From NCBI GenBank assembly GCA_014655195.1, contig BNBH01000012.1, forward strand, positions 124,001 to 188,000: DNA of 64,000 nt, given 5' to 3'. The position numbers and the translations under genes were made by a program. The notes beneath the pieces were generated by a model. That model worked only from the letters and a program-made list of their open reading frames with translations. It was not told the DNA's origin and did no database searches. Positions 57,309 to 64,000 of this stretch are shown here, piece after piece. How positions within the stretch are numbered: the first letter of the stretch is position 1; every line of letters begins with the position of its first letter. This stretch comes from Streptomyces cellulosae (GTDB lineage: Bacteria; Actinomycetota; Actinomycetes; Streptomycetales; Streptomycetaceae).

Positions 57309-57746
57309 TCAAACCAGTCCCTCCGCCACCAACCCCTTCAGCACAGCCTCCCCCAACGCCTCCACCGCGGAGCGAGGCCGCACCATCACGGTGAACTCCT
57401 TGATCCGCCCGCCCTCCTCGAAGTGCAGCAGATCGATCCCGTGGATCTCCTTCCCGCCCACCGCCGCCCGGAAGACCAGCACGGCCGACGGCAACGTCAC
57501 CCCCTCCGCACTGGTCTGCGCCGCCCCGCTGTACTCCCCGACGTACCGGAAGTCCTCGAACGTCCGCAGCAGCACGCCGAACAGCCCCATGACCATCGCC
57601 TTGCCCTCGAAGGGCGTGAACTTCACGGGGCTGTACAGCCGCACGTCATCGGTGAACAGATCCTCCAATCCCGCCAGATCACGCGCGTCGACGGCTGCAC
57701 GGAAACGCTCCACGGTGTCCATGGACGCCACCACCTCAGTAGTCAT
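57309..57746 (-). CDS. SnoaL/NTF2-like protein
   Basis: A 145-residue protein of the NTF2-like cone fold. The helix VERFRAAVDARDLAGLEDLF, TDDVRLYSPV and EIHGIDLLHFEEGGRIKEFT strands are typical. Members include isomerases, cyclases and stress proteins, and the active-site pattern here is not diagnostic. It is divergent from a PadR regulator gene with a dyad between them and is a likely target of that regulator. Start ATG 57746. Confidence 0.82.
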   Translation of the reverse strand: MTTEVVASMDTVERFRAAVDARDLAGLEDLFTDDVRLYSPVKFTPFEGKAMVMGLFGVLLRTFEDFRYVGEYSGAAQTSAEGVTLPSAVLVFRAAVGGKEIHGIDLLHFEEGGRIKEFTVMVRPRSAVEALGEAVLKGLVAEGLV

Positions 57747-57763
57747 AGATGTGAGTAGTCAGA

Positions 57764-57777
57764 ATGATGAGTATCAT
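57764..57777. promoter_or_regulatory. Candidate PadR operator
   Basis: ATGAT-GAGT-ATCAT, a 5-bp-arm dyad 54 bp upstream of the PadR start in the divergent region shared with the NTF2-like gene. PadR proteins often bind such AT-rich dyads overlapping promoters; the spacing differs from the ATGT-ACAT consensus of classical PadR. Confidence 0.35.
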
Positions 57778-57830
57778 GGGGTCGGCGTAACGCGACAGAG
57801 GCAGGACACCGGCACCCGGAAAGGAACCGC

Positions 57831-58400
57831 ATGGCACTCCGGCACGCCGTACTCGCCGCACTGCTCGACGGCGAGCTCAGCGGATACCAGCTGGCCAAGG
57901 CGTTCGACGTCGGCGTGGCCAACTTCTGGTACGCCCAGCCGCAGCAGCTCTACGCCGAGCTGACCCGGCTGGAGCAGCAGGGCCTCGTCGCGGGCCGCGA
58001 GGTCGTGCAGGAGAGCCGCCCCAACAAGCGGCTGTTCCACGTCACCGATGCCGGCCTCGCCGAGCTGGAGGCCTTCACCGCCGCCTCCGCCAAGCCCGCC
58101 TTCGTCCGCGACGACCTCATGGTCAAGGTCCAGGCGGCCGACAGCGTCGACACCGCCACCCTGATCGACCAGCTCACCGAACGCGCCGAGATCGCCCGCG
58201 CCCGCGTCGAACTGTTCGAGGCGCTGCTCCGGCGCCTGCGCGGCGACCGCGGCGAGGAGGACTTCCTCCGTCACGGCGACCGCATCGGCCCCTACCTGAC
58301 CTGCCTGCGCGGCGTCGCCTTCGAGCAGGAGAACCGCGACTGGTGCCTGCGAACCGTCGCCGTACTGGAAGAGAGGCGGCACACCCGTGCCCGGAACTGA
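57831..58400 (+). CDS. PadR-family transcriptional regulator
   Basis: A 189-residue PadR regulator. The winged helix (about 3-75: LRHAVLAALLDGELSGYQLA, YAELTRLEQQGLVAGREV, NKRLFHVTDAGLAELEAF) is followed by a Vir-type C-terminal helical domain (about 90-185) used for dimerisation and ligand binding. Its stop lies 14 bp inside the lipase gene, so the two are coupled. It probably controls the divergent NTF2-like gene and its own operon. RBS GAAAGGAACC precedes ATG 57831. Confidence 0.9.
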   Translation: MALRHAVLAALLDGELSGYQLAKAFDVGVANFWYAQPQQLYAELTRLEQQGLVAGREVVQESRPNKRLFHVTDAGLAELEAFTAASAKPAFVRDDLMVKVQAADSVDTATLIDQLTERAEIARARVELFEALLRRLRGDRGEEDFLRHGDRIGPYLTCLRGVAFEQENRDWCLRTVAVLEERRHTRARN

Positions 58401-59238
58401 GACGCCTGGAACCGGAAAGCCCGATACCGAGACCCCCGGCACCGAGACGACCTACCTCCGCTACGTCGCCCTCGGCGACAGCCAGACCGAGGGCGTCGGC
58501 GACGGCGACGACGCCACCGGCCTCCGCGGCTTCGCCGACCGCCTCGCCGAGCACCTGGCCCGGCACGAGCCCGCCCTCCAGTACGCCAACCTGGCCGTAC
58601 GCGGCCGCCTCGCCGCCCAGGTCCGCGCCGAGCAGCTCGCCCCCGCCCTCGCGCTGCGGCCCGACCTCGCCACCGTCGTCGCCGGCGTCAACGACCTGCT
58701 GAGACCCGGCTTCGACGCCGACCAGGTCTGCGCCCACCTGGACGCCATGTTCGGAGCGCTGACCGAGCAGGGCGCCCTTGTCGCCACGATCACCATCCCC
58801 GACCTCTCCCGCGTCTGCCCCGTCGCCCGCCCGCTGATCCCGCGCGTCACCGCCCTCAACGAGGGCATACGCCGCACCGCCCGCCGCCACGGCGTCGTCG
58901 TCGCGGAGACGGCCCTCCACCCGGTCGCGGGCGACCCCCGCCTGTGGAGCCCCGACCGCCTCCACGCCGGCCCGCTCGGTCACGAACGCATCGCCGCCGC
59001 CCTCGCCCACGCCCTACGGCTCCCCGGCAGCGACGACACCTGGACCCACCCGCTCCCTCCCCAGACCCTGCCCACCGGCCTGCGCGCCGTCGGCACCGAA
59101 CTCCGTTGGCTGGCGGGCTTCCTGGGACCGTGGCTGCTCCGCCGCCTCCGCGGCCGTTCGTCCGGCGACGGCCGCACCGCCAAACGCCCGCTGCTCCACC
59201 CGGTACTGGACGACCGCCGCCCGGTGGCGGACGGCTGA
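58387..59238 (+). CDS. SGNH/GDSL hydrolase
   Basis: A 283-residue protein starting at GTG 58387 inside the PadR gene. The N-terminus is a short Pro/Thr/Glu/Gly repeat (TETPGTGKPDTETPGTET). The SGNH blocks follow: block I ALGDSQTEG with the nucleophile Ser, block III VAGVNDLL and block V PDRLHAGPLGH with catalytic Asp/His. Block II NLAVRG carries the Gly. No signal peptide is seen, so it probably acts in the cytoplasm on an ester or acyl substrate. The pairing with a PadR regulator hints at detoxification or lipid-related control. Confidence 0.87.
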   Translation: MPGTETPGTGKPDTETPGTETTYLRYVALGDSQTEGVGDGDDATGLRGFADRLAEHLARHEPALQYANLAVRGRLAAQVRAEQLAPALALRPDLATVVAGVNDLLRPGFDADQVCAHLDAMFGALTEQGALVATITIPDLSRVCPVARPLIPRVTALNEGIRRTARRHGVVVAETALHPVAGDPRLWSPDRLHAGPLGHERIAAALAHALRLPGSDDTWTHPLPPQTLPTGLRAVGTELRWLAGFLGPWLLRRLRGRSSGDGRTAKRPLLHPVLDDRRPVADG

Positions 59239-59270
59239 CCACCCCCGGCAGCGTCGCCCCGGGGCCGCCG

Positions 59271-60887
59271 TCACGGGCGTGCAGCGGGCTCCGCCGTACC
59301 GACCAGCGACCTGGTGAACGGATGCCGGGGACTGTGCAGTACCTCCAGCGCCGGACCTTCCTCGACGACCTCGCCCGCGTCCAGGACCGCGACACGGTGA
59401 GCGAGGGCGGCGGTGGCGAGGTCATGAGTGATCAGGACCAACGCCAAGTCACCCAGCTCACCGACCACTTCCGTCAAGGTCTCCAGGATGTCCCGGCGCG
59501 TGACCGCGTCAAGCCCCGAGGTGATCTCGTCGCACAGCAGCACACGAGGACGCGCCAGCAAGGCGCGGGCAAGCGCGGCCCGCTGCAGCTCGCCCCCGGA
59601 CAGCCCACCGGGCCGACGCCGCACCAGATCCTCCGGCAACCCCAGCCGGGCCAGCACCTTCACCGCTTCCCGCCCCGCCTCCTGCGCGTCCACTGCCCGC
59701 AGACGTACGGCGGTACGGGCCACCTGCTGCACGACCGGCCGATGCTCGTCGAACGAGGCGTGCGCGTCCTGGAACACGTACTGCACGCCCGCCAGTTGCT
59801 CCCGTGTCCGACGACGCAGACTGCGGGGCAACACCGTGTCGTCCAGCCGGACGTCGCCCTCGAAATCCCGATGCAGCCCGGCGAGACACCGAGCGAGCGT
59901 CGTCTTACCGCTGCCGGAACGGCCCACCACCGCCAGACACTCCCCGGCGTGCACATCCAGTGCCGGGACACGCAGCACGACCGACGCGGACCGCGAACCG
60001 TCCCGGTACCGTGCCGCCAGCCCACGCACCCGCACCACAGGACGCCGAGACCGAGCGCCCCCGCCGTCGAACGAGGTCGACCCACCCTCTGCGTCCAGCA
60101 GTTCCCGTGTCCACGGATGACGCGGCGCCGCCCACACCCGCTCCACAGGCCCCGACTCGACCACCCGCCCCGCCCGCATCACGACCACCTCGTCCGCAAG
60201 CGCCCGCACGACGTCCAGGTCATGGCTGAGCAGCACCACGCCGATCCCACGCCTCGCGAGAGCCGCGAGCTGCTCGACCACCCGCCGCTTGGTCGGATTG
60301 TCCTGCCCGGTCGTCGGCTCGTCGGCCACCACGACCCGGGACCCGAGCAGCAACGCCTGCGCCAGCACCACCCGTTGCTGCTGGCCCCCCGACAACTGAT
60401 GCGGATACCGCCGCAACAGCGCCTCCGCATCCTCCAACTGGGCGTCCGCGAGGGCCCGCACCACAAGCTCCCGCGCCGCAGCCCGCCGCTTTCCACGCGG
60501 AAGATGCCGCACCAGCGGCCGTGCGATGTCCATCAGCAAAGCGTCCACCCGCCGCGCCGGCGCCAACACACTCGCCGGATGCTGAGGCACATACCCCACC
60601 GGCTCCCCGGTGCGCCCCACCGGCCCTCCAGTCGTACGTCCCACCGCCCCACCGGCGGTCACCCGCACCTCCCCACTCACCCGAGCCCCGCCCGGATACT
60701 CCCCGAGCAGCGCAAGCCCCGTAGTCGTCTTCCCGCTCCCCGACGCACCCACCAGCGCCGTGACCCGCCCCGGCAGCACCCGGAAGCCGACCCCGTCCAC
60801 GATCGCCCGCCCGTCGATCTCCACCCGCAGATCGAGCACCTCGGCCACGGGCCTCTCTCCCGCACCGCTCTCACGCCTCACGGACAC
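59271..60887 (-). CDS. Peptide-type ABC transporter, fused double ATPase (DppDF-like)
   Basis: A 538-residue protein with two complete ABC ATPase domains. The first (about 10-265) has the Walker A GASGSGKTT and the signature LSGGQQQR. The second (about 280-530) has GRSGSGKTTLAR, LSGGELQR and the Walker B VLLCDEITSG. Such fused DppDF/OppDF-type enzymes energise peptide or nickel importers. It is the last gene of a four-gene operon and overlaps the preceding permease gene by 17 bp. Confidence 0.92.
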   Translation of the reverse strand: MSVRRESGAGERPVAEVLDLRVEIDGRAIVDGVGFRVLPGRVTALVGASGSGKTTTGLALLGEYPGGARVSGEVRVTAGGAVGRTTGGPVGRTGEPVGYVPQHPASVLAPARRVDALLMDIARPLVRHLPRGKRRAAARELVVRALADAQLEDAEALLRRYPHQLSGGQQQRVVLAQALLLGSRVVVADEPTTGQDNPTKRRVVEQLAALARRGIGVVLLSHDLDVVRALADEVVVMRAGRVVESGPVERVWAAPRHPWTRELLDAEGGSTSFDGGGARSRRPVVRVRGLAARYRDGSRSASVVLRVPALDVHAGECLAVVGRSGSGKTTLARCLAGLHRDFEGDVRLDDTVLPRSLRRRTREQLAGVQYVFQDAHASFDEHRPVVQQVARTAVRLRAVDAQEAGREAVKVLARLGLPEDLVRRRPGGLSGGELQRAALARALLARPRVLLCDEITSGLDAVTRRDILETLTEVVGELGDLALVLITHDLATAALAHRVAVLDAGEVVEEGPALEVLHSPRHPFTRSLVGTAEPAARP

Positions 60888-61695
60888 GTTCCCCTTTCGG
60901 ACTCCGGCCCCGCTTGTCCAGCGCCGCGTCGAACAGCAAGTTGGTGCCCGTGGTGAGGGCGACGATCAGCAGCGCGGGCACGACGACGGCCCACGGCTGC
61001 ACGAAGAGACCCGTGCGGTTCCGGTCGACCATCACCGCCCAGTCGGCGGCATCGGGCGCCGCGCCCACACCGAGGAACGCCGCCGTGGCGACCAGATACA
61101 GCACCCCGGTCAGCCGGGTGCCGGCGTCCGCGGCCAAGGTGCGCAGCATCGACCGCCCGACATGGCCGACGGCGATACGCCACCACGTCTCACCCTGCAA
61201 CCGCAGCGCCTCCACGGCCGGGCGCGCCGCGATCTCCGTGGCCGTAGCCCGTACCAGCCGGGCCGCGTCCGGCACATTGACCACAGCGACGAGCAACGCC
61301 AGCCCCACGGCCCCCGGCGCGAACACGGTCGCCACCAGCAGGATCATCAGCAGCGACGGCACGGCGAGCAGCACGTCCAGCGGCCGCATCAGCAGCTCCT
61401 CCACGAGCCGCCGGTGGGTGAGCGCCCCGACCAGCCCGACCGGCAGCGCGACCAGACAGGCCAGCGCGGTGGCCGCGAGCGCCGTCAGCACGACCGACCG
61501 CCCGCCGTGCAGCACCTGATACCAGACGTCACGTCCGACGAAGTCCGTGCCCAGCCGATGCCCATCGCCGCCCTCGGTGAACGACGCCGCCCGCGCCGGA
61601 GGTTCAGCCGCAAGCACCGGCCCCAGCAGCGCGATCACCACCGGCACGGTCACCACAACGGCCCCCAGCACGAACCGGCCCGCGCGCCCCCTCAC
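60871..61695 (-). CDS. Peptide-type ABC transporter permease (DppC-like)
   Basis: A 274-residue permease with six predicted membrane segments, starting at GTG 61695. The DppC-like cytoplasmic loop EALRLQGETWWRIAVGHVGR (about residues 165-184) and the N-terminal membrane anchor are typical. It starts in a GTGA overlap with the DppB-like gene and ends inside the ATPase gene. Forms the channel with the DppB-like partner. Confidence 0.9.
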   Translation of the reverse strand: MRGRAGRFVLGAVVVTVPVVIALLGPVLAAEPPARAASFTEGGDGHRLGTDFVGRDVWYQVLHGGRSVVLTALAATALACLVALPVGLVGALTHRRLVEELLMRPLDVLLAVPSLLMILLVATVFAPGAVGLALLVAVVNVPDAARLVRATATEIAARPAVEALRLQGETWWRIAVGHVGRSMLRTLAADAGTRLTGVLYLVATAAFLGVGAAPDAADWAVMVDRNRTGLFVQPWAVVVPALLIVALTTGTNLLFDAALDKRGRSPKGERVREA

Positions 61696-62645
61696 GCCGC
61701 CACCCCCGCCCGCGGGGCCAGCCGATGCGCGATCACGTCCGCACCCAGGTTCAGCACCACCGTGACCACCCCGAACACCACCGCCAGCCCCTGCACCACC
61801 GGCACGTCACGCTCACCCACGGCCCCGAGCAGGACGGTGCCCAGCCCCGGAACCACGAACAGCGTCTCCACGACCACCACCCCGCACAGCAGCCAGTCGA
61901 TCGTCCGCGCCAACTGCTGCACCGCCGGCGCCAGAGCGTGCGGCAGCGCGTGCAGGTACCGCACACGGGCGCCGGACACCCCGTACCGCAGCGCGTGCGC
62001 CACGTACGGCGACGCCAGCGCGTCGATCATGCCCGCGCGCACCAGCCGGACCAGGGAGCACACGGGCCGGGCGAGCAGGACGAGGACGGGCAGGACGAGC
62101 ACCCCCGGGTGCGCGAGCAGGTCGGTGCCGTGACCGACCGCCGTCGGCGGCAGCCAGCCCAGCCGCAGCGCGAACACCGTGACCAGCAGTACCCCGAGGG
62201 CGAACTCGGGCACCGCGTACACCGCGAGCGTCACCGAACTGGTCAGCCGGTCCACGAGCCGTCCCTCGTACCGCGCGGCCAGCACGCCCAGCCCGACGCC
62301 CGTCGGCACCAGCAACGCCACCGTGAGCGCGGCCAGCAGCAGCGTCGGGCCGAAAGCGCCGGTGAGGTATTGCGCCACCGGACGCCCGGACGTCAACGAC
62401 GTACCGAAGTCTCCCCGCAGCAGGCCCGCCGCCCAGTCCACCAGCCGCTCCCACGCGGGCCGGTCCAGCTCCATGGCCGTACGGATCGCCTCGATCCGCG
62501 CCGGGTCGGGCTGGTCGCCGGCGAGGACGACGGCCGCGTCGCCAGGCAGCGCCTCGGTGAGCGCGAAGACAAGAAGCACCACGGCCACGACCTGCGCCAC
62601 CCCGAGCAGCAGCCGCCGGGCGACGAACGAGCGTAGTCCGCTCAC
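61692..62645 (-). CDS. Peptide-type ABC transporter permease (DppB-like)
   Basis: A 317-residue permease with six membrane segments, starting at GTG 62645 (an upstream start would run deep into the binding-protein gene). Family features are VFALTEALPGDAAVVLAGDQ, LDRPAWERLVDWAAGLLRGD, FGTSLTSGRPV and the GLGTVLLGAVGERDVPVVQG end. The GTGA overlap with the binding-protein gene couples translation. Together with the DppC-like subunit it imports a peptide or similar solute. Confidence 0.9.
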   Translation of the reverse strand: MSGLRSFVARRLLLGVAQVVAVVLLVFALTEALPGDAAVVLAGDQPDPARIEAIRTAMELDRPAWERLVDWAAGLLRGDFGTSLTSGRPVAQYLTGAFGPTLLLAALTVALLVPTGVGLGVLAARYEGRLVDRLTSSVTLAVYAVPEFALGVLLVTVFALRLGWLPPTAVGHGTDLLAHPGVLVLPVLVLLARPVCSLVRLVRAGMIDALASPYVAHALRYGVSGARVRYLHALPHALAPAVQQLARTIDWLLCGVVVVETLFVVPGLGTVLLGAVGERDVPVVQGLAVVFGVVTVVLNLGADVIAHRLAPRAGVAA

Positions 62646-64000
62646 GCCAGCCACACCTTGTCGAACCGCGCCCAGTCCAGCGTGTTGGCGGGCGCGTTCG
62701 TCTCGACTCCCCGCACCCCGCGTGCCGTTCCGATGATCCAGTCGGCGAACCCCCACACCAGGAACCCGCCCTCGGCGTACAGCCGGCGCTGCATGCGCTC
62801 GTACACGGCGCCACGGTCCTTGGCGTTCCGGGTGGACTGCGCCTGCCGGTACAGCGCGTCGAAGTCACGGTGCCGCCAGTGGGTGGCGTTGGTGGTGGAG
62901 TCGGTGAGGAGGCGCTGCGAGATGTGCGACTCGATCGGCATGGCGCCGGAGCGGTAGCAGCACAGGGTGCCGCCGTCGAGGATGTCGCTCCAGTACGAGT
63001 CCTTGCTGCCCATCCGCACGTCCACCGTGACGCCCGCCCGCTCGGCCTGGTCGCGGAAGACGCTCGCCGCCTCGGTGAACCCTGCGGCGACGGCCGAGGT
63101 GTCCAGCGTGACGCGCAGATCCTCCGCGCCCGCCTGCTTGAGCAGGAACCGCGCCTGCTCCAGGTCCTGTTCGCGCTGCGGCAGCCCGTCGGCGTAGTAC
63201 TCGTACCCCTTGCCGAACAGGTCGTTGCCCGTCTCGCCCGCGCCGGACAGCGCGGCGTCGACCAGTTCCTCACGGTCGGCGATCAGGAAGAACGCCCGCC
63301 GCACCCGCACGTCGTCGAAGGGCGGCCGGTCGGTCTTCATGCAGAACGCCTGCATGGCGCTGTTCCGCAGCCGCACGATGTCGATCTGCCCCTTGCCCTC
63401 ATGGGCGCGGGCCGTCGTCGGGTTCAGCTCGTGCGCGTACTCGACCTGCCCGCCGAGCAGCGCGTTGACGCGCGCCGACTCCTCGTTGGCGACGACGAAC
63501 TCGACCTCGTCCAGGTACGGAGCGCCGTCCCAGTGGTCGTCGTGGCGGCGGAAGACCGCCGAGCGGCCCGGCGCGAACGACACGAACCGGAAGGGACCGG
63601 ATCCCACAGGGGCGCGGTCGAAGTCGTCGGCGTGCGCGGGCACGATGTACGCGCCGAACGCGGCCAGGACGTTGGGGAATTCGGCGGTGGGCCGCTTGAG
63701 CACGAACTCGACCGACCGCCGGCCCGTGGCCCGGCTCGCGTCGAGGTCGATGGGCTCCAGCGACGCCTTGGCGCGGAACGCCTCCCGCGGGTCGGCGATC
63801 CGACGGTAACTGTGCAGCACGTCCTCGGCGGTGACCGGACGGCCGTCGTGGAAGGTCGCCTCCCGCAGTGTCACCTGCCAGCGGTCCAGCGTCCTGTTCG
63901 GCTCCCAGCGCTCCGCCAGGCGCGGGCGGGCGGCCAGGTCGGGGCCGTAGTCGGCGAGCTTGTCGAACAGCGCCTTGGCGCGGGCGGCGTCGGCGAACAG
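62642..64000 (-). CDS. Peptide/nickel-type ABC substrate-binding protein (SBP family 5), 5' end outside window
   Basis: At least 453 residues, reading leftward; the N-terminus with any lipoprotein signal lies beyond 64000. The visible part shows the family-5 pattern: AERWEPNRTLDRWQVTLREA, TFHDGRPVTAEDVLHSYRRI and the C-terminal RRLYAEGGFLVWGFADWIIG. It captures a peptide, nickel chelate or other solute for the permease pair. The substrate is not clear. As first gene of a compact operon (binding protein, DppB, DppC, fused ATPase) it sets the specificity. Confidence 0.9.
   Translation of the reverse strand: MFADAARAKALFDKLADYGPDLAARPRLAERWEPNRTLDRWQVTLREATFHDGRPVTAEDVLHSYRRIADPREAFRAKASLEPIDLDASRATGRRSVEFVLKRPTAEFPNVLAAFGAYIVPAHADDFDRAPVGSGPFRFVSFAPGRSAVFRRHDDHWDGAPYLDEVEFVVANEESARVNALLGGQVEYAHELNPTTARAHEGKGQIDIVRLRNSAMQAFCMKTDRPPFDDVRVRRAFFLIADREELVDAALSGAGETGNDLFGKGYEYYADGLPQREQDLEQARFLLKQAGAEDLRVTLDTSAVAAGFTEAASVFRDQAERAGVTVDVRMGSKDSYWSDILDGGTLCCYRSGAMPIESHISQRLLTDSTTNATHWRHRDFDALYRQAQSTRNAKDRGAVYERMQRRLYAEGGFLVWGFADWIIGTARGVRGVETNAPANTLDWARFDKVWLA

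Noticed and set aside
1..64000. Prophage, integrative element or biosynthetic gene cluster boundaries
   Set aside because: I found no integrase, tRNA attachment site, phage structural gene, PKS or NRPS, and no shift in base composition.

Overview
The window is about 72% GC, with GTG and ATG starts, strong GGAGG ribosome binding sites, dense short operons and families typical of Streptomyces (Rpf-type transglycosylase, class F sortase, MmyB-type regulators, DUF4328, DUF6411, DUF6510, GH92). I read it as a stretch of a Streptomyces chromosome. It holds about 66 real genes. I see no rRNA, tRNA, insertion sequence, integrase or CRISPR array. Both ends cut through genes: a ferredoxin-NADP reductase at the left edge and a peptide-type ABC binding protein at the right edge.

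Left part (1-12.9 kb): an AurF-like diiron oxygenase with a ferredoxin/FAD reductase, two tandem MuiA/DUF4139 proteins with a Pro/Thr-rich membrane protein, a DUF1330-SRPBCC pair, a 51-residue membrane protein, a secreted Rpf-like enzyme followed by an 18-bp minisatellite, a DUF4328 protein, and a cytidine deaminase. These are followed by a small HTH gene overlapping a Tap-like HTH/zinc/polymerase-like gene, the most unusual item in the window.

12.9-19.2 kb is a complete sugar-uptake regulon: a LacI regulator divergent from a binding lipoprotein, two permeases and a GH1 beta-glucosidase. It carries a pair of inverted LacI-type operators, an internal hairpin after the binding-protein gene and a 19-bp terminator. 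The layout matches the cellobiose (ceb/bglC) regulon.

19-33 kb is a mosaic of small regulator-plus-enzyme pairs (RidA/HxlR/VOC, TetR/alpha-beta hydrolase, ECF sigma factor, sortase with its substrate, sirtuin with a possible Tpg-like protein). It includes two decayed regions: a frameshifted SDR gene, and a 0.7-kb stretch with fragments of a serine hydrolase and a TetR protein.

33-48 kb holds a three-gene molybdoenzyme/FAD reductase/DUF6510 operon, membrane proteins (DUF2254, APC permease, CtaG, DUF2243), a PAS-PP2C phosphatase and a pair of likely iron-binding helical proteins (hemerythrin-like and ferritin-like). 48-64 kb holds secreted GH5 and GH92 glycosidases, a MFS/spermidine-synthase-like fusion, a PadR-lipase pair and a peptide-type ABC transporter operon. 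Copies of a dispersed intergenic repeat lie near 42.2 and 57.2 kb.
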